The notes: a model not told the origin generated them from the sequence alone. Counted from the stretch's first letter, positions 7,801-13,875 are shown. The stretch is 15,625 nt of DNA from Acidobacteriaceae bacterium (GCA_019237515.1 JAFAGX010000009.1:1-15625); one strand, 5' to 3'. A program made the numbers and translations.

Positions 7801-8142
7801 CAGAAGCTTCCCATTCGCGTCTGCCAGTTGAGACCTGGTTTGTGCTGAGGGCGCCTTACTCTCTTCTTCGGCTTGCTGATACGTGCGCTGGAGGGCGCGG
7901 TAATCGGAACTGTTCTCGACGGATTTCTCGGCACTCTCGGATTTCGGCTCGAGCTTATCGAGCACGACCATGTAACGTTGTTTCCATTCACTCTGATAGG
8001 CTTTCCAGGGTCGCTGGCCGAAGGCCTCATCCCAGAGAGCCCAGAAGAGGGTGATGGTGAGGATCACCATCGAAATCACGTAGTACATGGTGTAGGACTT
8101 CGTGACTATCGGATCTTGCTCGGGAATTGGTTGTTCAGGCAA
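4885..8142 (-). CDS. Membrane-anchored octaheme c-type cytochrome of the bc operon
   Basis: This 1085-residue cytochrome has a short cytoplasmic N-terminus, one membrane helix (about 18-38), and then an exported part. Residues 45-245 are charged and look helical or coiled-coil. Eight CxxCH heme sites lie at 251, 303, 341, 373, 542, 685, 833 and 957. The first three are close-spaced as in multiheme heads. Each of the last five is followed by an MP motif supplying a candidate axial Met (496, 633, 781, 903, 1005), the pattern of class I cytochrome c domains. A second helical insert (385-470) splits the heme-4 domain, and Cys590/Cys618 (each followed by Pro) sit in the heme-5 domain. The start is TTG at 8142 with GGGAG six bases ahead. 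By position it replaces cytochrome c1 or f and would take electrons from the Rieske protein; this is inference. No other catalytic motif is recognised. Confidence 0.9.
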   Translation of the reverse strand: MPEQPIPEQDPIVTKSYTMYYVISMVILTITLFWALWDEAFGQRPWKAYQSEWKQRYMVVLDKLEPKSESAEKSVENSSDYRALQRTYQQAEEESKAPSAQTRSQLADANGKLLAIRSVFTDRRAYVNALTYDIETETSDSAKKSLRNKLAAYQNEPATVEFPDGSKKKYTFKELEEAFNEANAEKTRLSLQLGEELKPVTAANTDMQDYLNDHMVDLTPSQIDGLKRKTEQWDSHIAQINVADAGIVDRCESCHMGIREPVKLTAAMMTPKGEKQPDEYARALTSHPEPELLKIHDPDKFGCSPCHQGNGRATTSIEKAHGNYEHWLWPLFPKENAQAGCQNCHSADMVLVSGDTQWNVINQGKDLFRQKGCVGCHRYEGYDKEPEDLNSITQQIKLFDQQKIDNFKTSASLMKQADAAESNEEANQLNDKAVALKVENSKLDGRIQQLDFQSHSLMQDMKKVGPNLKDVRLKLNKNWIPVWLKKPTDFRPTTKMPNFRLTDHQIQAISAYLWQSSFTDPLQKQKPGNAAHGKELFESRGCMACHSVGEGQQTVGGTFAANLTREGEKANYDYLVRWIHNARQRTRPFCPYEKKDIGPEDYAKKGLPYQFDLEHSQCPNDGHELQVQNMTVMPSLRLSVEDAQDIASYLMTQKKKDASSYTEASFMDDPSLKEEGKKWVRHYGCMGCHEISGLEDEGRIGTELTFEGSKPIERLDFALFTVPAARGEGEPITDPEDLARLPEGPAKGPWYNHKGFFEHKLAEPNIYDKGKVKSETEALRMPNLHLDKEQIQALTTFLLGSEESSLPASYQYKPGDTRRDIQEGWWIVKKYNCMGCHQFIPGQKTILMGLPQYKDFPEQLPPKLLTEGARVNPEWLRRFLSNPALSDTDTNRNGVRPYLKVRMPTFSFSDNELRKLVRFFEALSQQPLPYIPEEVPVLTAKETDMARSLFSSTAAPCLKCHATGDPQHDKIATAPNFLLAKERLKPDWADRWVLDPQAISPGTSMPSGLFRRDKDHWVFAGPTPPSFQGYQQDHSKLLVNYIFQLTPDEQRRVAASMGRTQASNRPPSKSGATEAATAASPGGSR

Positions 8143-8152
8143 AAGACTCTCC

Positions 8153-8220
8153 CGTCGTTGGTCGTTCGTCGTCGGTCGTTCGCAAAATTTCAGATAGCCA
8201 ACGACGAACGACGAAGGACG
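8153..8220. repeat. Long inverted repeat of GTCGTTCG units
   Basis: The 23-base left arm (8153-8175) and right arm (8198-8220) pair at 20 of 23 positions with a 22-base loop; the shared core is GTCGTTCGTCGT. It fills the gap between the subunit IV-like gene and the octaheme cytochrome gene, ending ten bases before the latter's TTG start. Unit composition differs from the other repeats in the operon. Confidence 0.85.
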
Positions 8221-8223
8221 CTT

Positions 8224-9153
8224 TTACACGTTGAACCAAGGCGTAATCCACACGTACTTGATATGCCATAGCAGACGCAGCAGCATCTTGCAGGGCAAAG
8301 CAATCATGATCAGGAGAAAAACCATCATGATGTTGTATTGCAAAAAGCTCATGCGCTTGTAATCTTTGGGATTGTAGCGGCGGAACAGGGCGTGCACGGC
8401 GAATCCGCCGATCAGAAAGTATCCGCCGACTACAATTGCGCCGAAAATTGCTTTTCCGAGATTCGAGGTGATTCCGAAAATATCAGGCAAGTCGCGGTTC
8501 ACCTCGTAAATCAAGCGATTGTGGTCCCAGGTTTGCCCCGGCCAGAACCACTGCCAACCTGGCCCTCGAATGAATGTTCCAATGATGATCATCGAGACCC
8601 AGAGAACCAGAAAGCCAAACAAAAATGTGCCGATCGCGAATTTGCGCTGCTTCCAGGTGTAATAACCGCTGCCGAGCGGGTTGGTGTCAATGTAAGGAAT
8701 GACCATCAAGCCGACGATGATCAGGGTCGGCATGACCACGCCGGCAATCCACGGATCGAAGTAGACCAGCATTTCCTGCAGGCCGAGGAAATACCATGGT
8801 GCTTTCGCGGGGTTCATGGTGAGATTCGGATTCGAGGGTTCCTCGAGTGGCGCGTAGAGGGTGATCGACCAGATCATCAGAATGATGGTGACGATGATGG
8901 CGGCGAGGAATTCAACGCGCAGCAGGAAGGGCCAGACATGGATTTCCTTTTGCCAGCCGGGGCGAAAGGGCCAGGTTTTGCGATGGTGGGTTTTCGCCAT
9001 CGCGGGATTGGTTTCAAGTTCGCCGATCAGTTCGTCGTTGGCGGTTGCCTGCTTCCATGCCAGGTAGCAATAGAAAACCAGCAATGGCATCAAGGCCACG
9101 ATCGGAACGTTGTCAGGCGCGGAAGCGATTTCCCAAAGTTGATGCCAATCCAT
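8224..9153 (-). CDS. Cytochrome bc complex subunit IV-like protein (cytochrome b C-terminal domain)
   Basis: This 309-residue membrane protein carries the C-terminal half of cytochrome b, which forms part of the quinol-oxidising Qo site. VWPFLLRVEF leads into a helix (78-100), then EEPSNPNLTMNPAKAPWYF, which aligns with the subunit IV segment ending in PEWYF. Here that tetrad reads APWY (118-121), so Glu is replaced by Pro. Further helices lie at about 134-155, 172-194, 234-255 and 272-295. An extra N-terminal helix (16-33) makes it about twice the length of plant or cyanobacterial subunit IV (about 160 residues). The chosen ATG at 9153 has GGGAG five bases upstream. A TTG five codons earlier lacks a spaced Shine-Dalgarno. 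It lies directly after the b6-like gene. Confidence 0.88.
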   Translation of the reverse strand: MDWHQLWEIASAPDNVPIVALMPLLVFYCYLAWKQATANDELIGELETNPAMAKTHHRKTWPFRPGWQKEIHVWPFLLRVEFLAAIIVTIILMIWSITLYAPLEEPSNPNLTMNPAKAPWYFLGLQEMLVYFDPWIAGVVMPTLIIVGLMVIPYIDTNPLGSGYYTWKQRKFAIGTFLFGFLVLWVSMIIIGTFIRGPGWQWFWPGQTWDHNRLIYEVNRDLPDIFGITSNLGKAIFGAIVVGGYFLIGGFAVHALFRRYNPKDYKRMSFLQYNIMMVFLLIMIALPCKMLLRLLWHIKYVWITPWFNV

Positions 9154-9233
9154 AAAGTCTCCCAACAAGGATGCGTGCTAACCGCGCGATTTGTAGCCCT
9201 CGCCGCACTCGGACTTTCGCGCAGTACGCCCAG

Positions 9234-9270
9234 ATCCTTCGGCGCCAAAGTGAGGCGCCGAAGGATGACA
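9234..9270. repeat. Perfect palindromic repeat, CAGGATGACA family
   Basis: ATCCTTCGGCGCC (9234-9246) and GGCGCCGAAGGAT (9254-9266) form a perfect 13-bp stem with an AAAGTGA loop, followed by GACA. It lies in the 143-base gap between the cytochrome b6-like and subunit IV-like genes. Confidence 0.85.
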
Positions 9271-9296
9271 ATCCGGATAGATGAAACTTTTCATTA

Positions 9297-10262
9297 CTAC
9301 TCCACTCTGCGGCGAGGTTTGTCGGCTTCTTCGGTGAGCATCACCGGAGCCGGTCCGGAGATGCCACCGTCTTTCCTCACGCGCCAGAAGTGCACAATCA
9401 TCAAAACCGAAGCCACAATCGGGATGCCGATGCAATGCCAAATGTAAGAACGCAGCAGCGCGTTGGCATCGACGATCGAGCCGCCTAGCAAGCCGAAGCG
9501 AACATCGTTATAAGGCGTCATTCCCAGTTGCTTTCCGAATGGGCCTTCATGGCCGAGAAGCGGCGTGGCCCGGGCCATGTTTGTTCCGACCGTGACGGCC
9601 CAGAAACCCAGTTGATCGTCGGGAAGCAGGTATCCGGTGAACGAAAGCAACAGGGTGAAAACCAGCAGGAGAACACCGATGTTCCAGTTGAATTCTCGCG
9701 GCTTCTTGTAGGAGCCGGTCAGGAAAACTCGGAACATGTGCAGCCAGACAGCGATTACCATCAGGTGCGCAGCCCAGCGGTGCATGTTGCGCAGCAATTT
9801 GCCGAAGGGAACATCGTGTTCGAGATAAAGCACGTCGCGAAAGGCCTGAACTTTGCTGGGATGGTAATAGAACATCAACAGCACGCCGGTGAAGGTCAGC
9901 ACGATGAAGAGGTAAAACGTAATTCCCCCCATGCCCCAGGTGTAGCTGTAACGGACAGCATCACGATTGATCTTGGCGGGATGCAGGTGCAGGAAGACGT
10001 TCGACAATACGCCTAAGGCGCGGTTGCGCGGCGTGTCGTCATGCTTGTGGCGGAAAATGGAGGTGTAGACCTGGGTCTTGGTTGGTTCTTTTAACCCTTC
10101 GATCTGTTCCTTGATTTTGACCGGCATGTCAGTCTTAAGAGACTGAACATCTTCCTTAACGCCCGCCTTCACGCGCTCCAACAGGCGCACACGATTGCCA
10201 TTGCTTCCGTTGGTGCCTGTGTTGCCGTTGCTGCCGTTACCGCTTCCGTTTGCTTCAGGCAT
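9297..10262 (-). CDS. Cytochrome b6-like subunit of bc complex
   Basis: This 321-residue membrane protein is the N-terminal, heme-binding half of cytochrome b. The four heme b ligands are visible: His161 and His175 (13 residues between) and His276 and His291 (14 residues between). The 14-residue spacing in helix D is the cytochrome b6 type; mitochondrial-type cytochrome b has 13. Core helices run from about residue 110. The GGIT segment of helix A (112-115) aligns with the b6 region carrying the cysteine that binds the extra heme c, but here that position is Gly110, so the extra heme is not expected. The first 25 residues are a Gly/Asn/Ser low-complexity stretch, followed by a charged amphipathic region to about 65, both presumably cytoplasmic. 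The ATG at 10262 has AAGGGG six bases upstream. It works with the Rieske protein upstream and subunit IV downstream. Confidence 0.92.
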   Translation of the reverse strand: MPEANGSGNGSNGNTGTNGSNGNRVRLLERVKAGVKEDVQSLKTDMPVKIKEQIEGLKEPTKTQVYTSIFRHKHDDTPRNRALGVLSNVFLHLHPAKINRDAVRYSYTWGMGGITFYLFIVLTFTGVLLMFYYHPSKVQAFRDVLYLEHDVPFGKLLRNMHRWAAHLMVIAVWLHMFRVFLTGSYKKPREFNWNIGVLLLVFTLLLSFTGYLLPDDQLGFWAVTVGTNMARATPLLGHEGPFGKQLGMTPYNDVRFGLLGGSIVDANALLRSYIWHCIGIPIVASVLMIVHFWRVRKDGGISGPAPVMLTEEADKPRRRVE

Positions 10263-10280
10263 CTAAGACCCCTTTACACG

Positions 10281-10320
10281 GTCGAGCTTCGCTCGACTGG
10301 ACAGCCGAGAGCGGCTGTCC
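10281..10320. repeat. Two adjacent hairpin repeats
   Basis: GTCGAGC-TTC-GCTCGAC (10281-10297, 7-bp stem) is followed by GGACAGCCG-AGAG-CGGCTGTCC (10299-10320, perfect 9-bp stem), with TACAC on both sides. They fill the centre of the 74-base gap between the Rieske and cytochrome b genes. Confidence 0.85.
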
Positions 10321-10336
10321 CTACACAAGCTGGTGT

Positions 10337-11464
10337 TTAGCCCGGCAAGTACGCGCCGGAATCATTGAACTGGCTCGGCTGGCCCTTAGGCCACTGATAA
10401 AGCTTCGAGACGTCCACTGAAATCTGTCCGTCGGGTGCGATTTCTATATGCGCACGATCCATGGGGCGCGGCGCTGGCCCTTCGAAATTGATTCCTTCGC
10501 TGTCATAGCCACTGCCGTGGCACGGGCACTTGAATTTGTTTTCACTGGGCTTCCAGTCAGGGGTGCAGCCCAGATGGGTGCAGCGCGCATAAATCACAAA
10601 AAGACGATCCGGAGTGCGGTCCACCCAGATGCGATACTTCTGCTGCCATTTGGTGTCGACGCCGAGTCCGTATTCCGAGGGATAGCCGATTTTGAAGCTA
10701 GTGGCCGGCTCGAACAATGTGCGCGGCAAAAAGAAACGGAAAAAGGCGAGAAACCACGCGGTGAGGAATGCCGCAACGGAGGCCCAGACCATACGGCGGC
10801 GCGTCTGGTTGACTTCGTTATCTTCAGGACCGATGGCGGCGACGCCGCCAGCGGCCGCTGCTTTGGATGTGCCTACGGCGGGAGTACCCACGTATGCAGT
10901 CGATTGCCCAGCCCTGGCGACCGAAGCGGCTGCAGAAGCTGCCACGGCGGGAGCGGCAGGTCGTGGGGCAGCGGCAGGAGCGGTTGCAGTTGCGCCTGCA
11001 GCCGGAACTGTAGCAGGGGCCGGAGCGGCTGGTGCGGGCTCGCCCATGAGAGCAACGATCTCAGCGTCGTTGAGCGCAGGCAGGCTCTTTCGCCCACGGC
11101 GCGCCTGTTCGGCAGCGATCGAAGACTTGCTCCACTTCTTGCCCTGGTCCACCCACTTGGCGACTTCTTCGCTGATGTTCCCGGACGCTGCAGCCGGCGG
11201 CGCTGCCGGTGCCGCCGGAGTTGGGGTTTGGGCGGCAGCAGGCGGCGCGGGAGATGGGGCAGCAGCAGCGGCTGGCGCACCTCCATTGGTTTCCCACGAC
11301 ATCGGCTGACCGGCCTTGAGGGCTTCAATGTCGCCATCGGTGAGAAGCGGCAGGTTTTTGCGCTGCCGATAGGCCTGCTCCATCGCGATTACAGAATTGT
11401 TAAGCGCCTGCCGCGGCCACGGCGGGAGATGGCCAAGGATGCCTTTGGCGGATTCGTCTGCCAT
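10337..11464 (-). CDS. Rieske iron-sulfur protein with long duplicated N-terminal extension
   Basis: This 375-residue protein carries the [2Fe-2S] cluster that takes the first electron from quinol. The cluster motifs are CTHLGC (Cys295, His297, Cys300) and CPCHGSGYD (Cys313, Cys315, His316). Cys300 and Cys315 would form the usual disulfide. Ser318 and Tyr320, which raise the potential in characterised Rieske proteins, are present. The single membrane helix is at 225-247 after RRRM. The preceding 220 residues are unusual: two copies of a 24-residue element (26-49 and 116-139, 15 identities; shared EQA, RK, LP, AL) are separated and followed by Ala/Pro-rich linkers. Rieske subunits usually have only a few dozen residues here. 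By topology the extension is cytoplasmic. The ATG at 11464 has GAAGG upstream; the gene begins 33 bases after hemH. Confidence 0.93.
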   Translation of the reverse strand: MADESAKGILGHLPPWPRQALNNSVIAMEQAYRQRKNLPLLTDGDIEALKAGQPMSWETNGGAPAAAAAPSPAPPAAAQTPTPAAPAAPPAAASGNISEEVAKWVDQGKKWSKSSIAAEQARRGRKSLPALNDAEIVALMGEPAPAAPAPATVPAAGATATAPAAAPRPAAPAVAASAAASVARAGQSTAYVGTPAVGTSKAAAAGGVAAIGPEDNEVNQTRRRMVWASVAAFLTAWFLAFFRFFLPRTLFEPATSFKIGYPSEYGLGVDTKWQQKYRIWVDRTPDRLFVIYARCTHLGCTPDWKPSENKFKCPCHGSGYDSEGINFEGPAPRPMDRAHIEIAPDGQISVDVSKLYQWPKGQPSQFNDSGAYLPG

Positions 11465-11478
11465 TCCTTACCCTTCGT

Positions 11479-11494
11479 CGCGGCAGAAGCCGCG
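11479..11494. repeat. Short hairpin between hemH and the Rieske gene
   Basis: CGCGGC (11479-11484) and GCCGCG (11489-11494) form a perfect 6-bp stem with an AGAA loop in the 33-base gap. It lies just after the hemH stop and 15 bases before the Rieske start. Confidence 0.6.
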
Positions 11495-11497
11495 TTG

Positions 11498-12568
11498 CTA
11501 ATCCATGCCGGCAGATACGGCGGAAGCCGCGCCAGCATTCAAACTTGAGTTCAAGTTACGTCCCGTAAGACTTGCGGGAGCTGGAAACTCTGTGTCATCA
11601 AAGCGCACGGCCTTCTTGACCAGGTCCGCCAACGCGGCGACGAATGTGGGCGAATTATTCAGCCCTTCAGTCATCTCGAACTGCATGATGCCGAGTTTGT
11701 AGGCTTCCTCGCGAGCTTCATGGTCAATTTCGCCAAGCGTTTCCACGTGGTCGGACACGAACGAAATCGGGATAACGCAAACTTCACGCGATCCTTTGGC
11801 GGCGAGATCGCGAAGCGTGTTCCTCAGGGAGGGCTGCAACCATTTGCTGGCCCCAACTTTGCTCTGGTAACAGAGATGATGCGGATTCGTCCAGGCCCCG
11901 GACTGCATCAGTAGCTCAACCGTGTGTTCGATTTGCTGCTGGTACGGGTCGCCACTTTGGATAACCGCGAGCGGAACGCTATGCGCGCTGAAAACCAAGT
12001 CGGCCCGTTGCGGCTGCGGGAAACGCGCCAGGGCTTCATGAATCTTTTGTGTCAGGGCTTCTAAATAAAGTTCGTGTTGGTAGAACGGCTCAACGCAGCG
12101 AACCGGGAGCTCATCGTGGAAGAGGCGCCGCCACTCATTCAGGCTGCTGCCGGTCGTCGTGCTCGAATACTGCGGATAAAGGGGGAGGAGCACGATATCC
12201 TGACATCGAGCTGCGCGAAGCTGTTCAATAGCCTCCGAAGTAAAGGGGTGCCAGTAGCGCATGGCCACAAAACAGTGGGCATCCAGTCCGTCGCCTCTGA
12301 GTTTCAGTTGCAGGCAACGGGCCTGTTGCTCGGTAAAGCGGCGGATCGGCGAGCCGCCCCCGATCACCGCATAATGGTGTTGGACTTTTCGAGCACGCGT
12401 ACGGGAAATCAATTTGGCTAGCGCTTTTCGTCCCAGGCGCGCGCCGGGGAAATCAATGATGTCGGGATCGCAAAACAGATTGAAAAGAAAAGGCTCTATG
12501 GCTTCCAGCGTGTCCGGTCCGCCAAGCTGGAAGAGCACTACACCAATGCGCCGGACTGAGTTCGCCAT
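11498..12568 (-). CDS. hemH: Ferrochelatase
   Basis: Ferrochelatase inserts ferrous iron into protoporphyrin IX (or, in some bacteria, coproporphyrin III), the last metal-insertion step of heme synthesis. The 356-residue length is normal for the family. Landmarks are VVLFQLGGPDT at the N-terminus, IGGGSPI (69-75), LLPLYPQYSSTTTGS (127-141), FSAHSVP with catalytic His196, and SDHVETLGEID with Glu276. The last 30 residues (after about 326) are a low-complexity tail without family motifs. The ATG at 12568 is preceded by AAGGA about ten bases upstream. It is the first gene of the operon, directly under a good promoter, so heme supply is tied to production of at least twelve hemes per complex (four coordinating b-type histidines give two hemes b, plus eight c-type; the remainder go to the oxidase). 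Confidence 0.95.
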   Translation of the reverse strand: MANSVRRIGVVLFQLGGPDTLEAIEPFLFNLFCDPDIIDFPGARLGRKALAKLISRTRARKVQHHYAVIGGGSPIRRFTEQQARCLQLKLRGDGLDAHCFVAMRYWHPFTSEAIEQLRAARCQDIVLLPLYPQYSSTTTGSSLNEWRRLFHDELPVRCVEPFYQHELYLEALTQKIHEALARFPQPQRADLVFSAHSVPLAVIQSGDPYQQQIEHTVELLMQSGAWTNPHHLCYQSKVGASKWLQPSLRNTLRDLAAKGSREVCVIPISFVSDHVETLGEIDHEAREEAYKLGIMQFEMTEGLNNSPTFVAALADLVKKAVRFDDTEFPAPASLTGRNLNSSLNAGAASAVSAGMD

Positions 12569-12594
12569 CCCCCTGAATTCCTTAGAGCGAGAGG

Positions 12595-12624
12595 ATGTTA
12601 TCTCAACTCGTAACAGACGGTCAA
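12595..12624 (-). promoter_or_regulatory. Sigma-70-type promoter of the hemH-bc-ctaA operon
   Basis: On the minus strand TTGACC (12624-12619) and TAACAT (12600-12595) are separated by 18 bases. The matches to consensus are five of six and four of six. Transcription would begin near 12588, giving a leader of about 20 bases to the hemH ATG. No equally good promoter was seen in the downstream gaps, consistent with one long transcript. Confidence 0.6.
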
Positions 12625-12642
12625 ATGCTGTACCCGGGAAGA

Positions 12643-12657
12643 ATTACAATTTGTAAT
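12643..12657. promoter_or_regulatory. AT-rich palindrome, possible operator
   Basis: ATTACAA-T-TTGTAAT is a perfect 7-bp inverted repeat with one central base, ending five bases before the ATG of the hydrolase gene. It contains TACAAT (12645-12650), which could also serve as a -10 element for that gene and would then give a nearly leaderless transcript. TACA..TGTA half-sites resemble BlaI/MecI-type operators, but those have a two-base centre, so the assignment is open. Confidence 0.4.
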
Positions 12658-12661
12658 CAAA

Positions 12662-13693
12662 ATGATCACGAGGATGAATCGGCGATGCACGGCGATGGTC
12701 GTTAGCGTGGTGGTTTTGCTCGCCGGGGCTTATGGTGCGGCGAAAGCCAAGCCGCTGCAAATCTATTTCATCGACGTTGAAGGCGGACAGGCGACTTTGC
12801 TGGTCACTCCGTCTCAACAATCGGTGCTGATTGATACCGGTTGGGCTGGTTCGCGGGACGCGGAACGCATTTTGGCGGCAGCGAAGGGCGCGGGATTAAA
12901 GCATATCGATTATGTGCTGATTACTCATTACCACCAGGACCACGTGGGTGGAGTTGCCGACCTGCAGCAGCGGATTCCGGTCGGCATATTTATCGATCAC
13001 GGCTCTGATGTTGAGGATTCCGACAGCGCGCGAACACTTTACAAGAATTATGAAAAGGCGATCGGACACTCCAAACGGATTCATTTGATGCCGGGAGAAG
13101 GGCTACCTCTTCAGGATGTCAGGTTTGAGATTGTCGTAGCTGGGGGCCAGCATATAACGGGTCCGCTGCCGGCCGCTGGAGAAGCGAATTTCTATTGCGC
13201 ACCCGAAGCCGAGGCAAAGACGGACTCATCCGAGAATGCGCAATCCATCGGCGTGCTCATAAGCTATGGCAACTTTCGCTTTGTCGATCTCGGCGATCTC
13301 ACGAAGACGAAAGAACTTGAACTGGTGTGTCCGAACAATCTGGTCGGGACGGTGAGTCTTTATCTTCTGACGCATCATGGAATGGCTCCGGATAATTCCA
13401 AAGCGCTAGTTTGGGCGCTGCATCCCCAGGTGGCGATCTCAAATAACGGAGCGCACAAGGGCGGCGATGCAGAGGCATGGCAGATTGTTCGCGACTCGCC
13501 GCGGCTGACGGATATTTGGCAGTTGCATTACGCGGTCGACGCGGACAAAGAGCACAACGCTGGGGATAATTTTGTGGCTAATCAAGGTGAGAACTCTGAC
13601 GGACATTACATCAAAGTCGAAGCCGAGCGCGACGGCAGTTTCGTGGTGACGAACTCCCGCAACGGGTTCTCGCGGAAGTACGGTTCGGAATAG
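12662..13693 (+). CDS. Exported metallo-beta-lactamase-fold hydrolase (ComEC C-terminal-like)
   Basis: This 343-residue protein has an N-terminal signal (MNRRC start region, hydrophobic 12-24, likely cleavage after AKA at about residue 29). The mature part begins LQIYFIDVEGGQATLL, the opening of stand-alone domains related to the ComEC competence protein. The metal motif THYHQDHVGG gives His89, His91, Asp93 and His94. DLGDLT (209-214) and LTHHG (His238/His239) complete the metal site. The substrate is unknown; phosphodiester or other ester hydrolysis is typical of the superfamily. The ATG at 12662 has no visible Shine-Dalgarno. A second ATG at 12674 would shorten the signal peptide by four residues and is about as plausible. 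It is divergent from hemH with a 93-base shared control region. No functional tie to the respiratory operon is evident. Confidence 0.87.
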   Translation: MITRMNRRCTAMVVSVVVLLAGAYGAAKAKPLQIYFIDVEGGQATLLVTPSQQSVLIDTGWAGSRDAERILAAAKGAGLKHIDYVLITHYHQDHVGGVADLQQRIPVGIFIDHGSDVEDSDSARTLYKNYEKAIGHSKRIHLMPGEGLPLQDVRFEIVVAGGQHITGPLPAAGEANFYCAPEAEAKTDSSENAQSIGVLISYGNFRFVDLGDLTKTKELELVCPNNLVGTVSLYLLTHHGMAPDNSKALVWALHPQVAISNNGAHKGGDAEAWQIVRDSPRLTDIWQLHYAVDADKEHNAGDNFVANQGENSDGHYIKVEAERDGSFVVTNSRNGFSRKYGSE

Positions 13694-13807
13694 GCGTTTT
13701 TGCCGATAACACTGAGAAACGGCTGCCCTTAGGTCACGCCGGCCGGGCAGATTGAAGCTGAGCCACTGCCCATGCACATCTCACTTCGCGGTTTGGCATC
13801 AATTGTT

Positions 13808-13813
13808 TACAAT
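13808..13813 (+). promoter_or_regulatory. Possible -10 element upstream of the HAD/FAR gene
   Basis: TACAAT matches five of six bases of a -10 box, about 60 bases before the proposed start. No convincing -35 is present at 16-18 bases; TTGGCA at 13793 is too close. The rest of the 182-base gap 13694-13875 shows no gene and no clear terminator. Confidence 0.25.
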
Positions 13814-13875
13814 AGAAGTTTCGTTCCTGTCCCAGGGATCGCTGTCATGCCCGGGTGTGGGCCTTCTTGCACAAT

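Noticed and set aside
8338..9447. 369-codon plus-strand frame opposite the subunit IV-like gene
   Set aside because: It spans two genes and a palindromic gap, has no membrane or family pattern, and is polar with many His/Gln/Asp as a complement of membrane codons.
10448..11548. 366-codon plus-strand frame across the Rieske gene
   Set aside because: Its Gly/Cys/Ser/Arg-rich composition mirrors the Ala/Pro-rich coding strand; the opposite strand has definitive Rieske motifs.
13694..13750. Terminator after the hydrolase gene (GGCGTTTTTGCC and CTGCCC/GGGCAG pairings)
   Set aside because: Stems are only three to six base pairs with a long loop and no T-tract follows.
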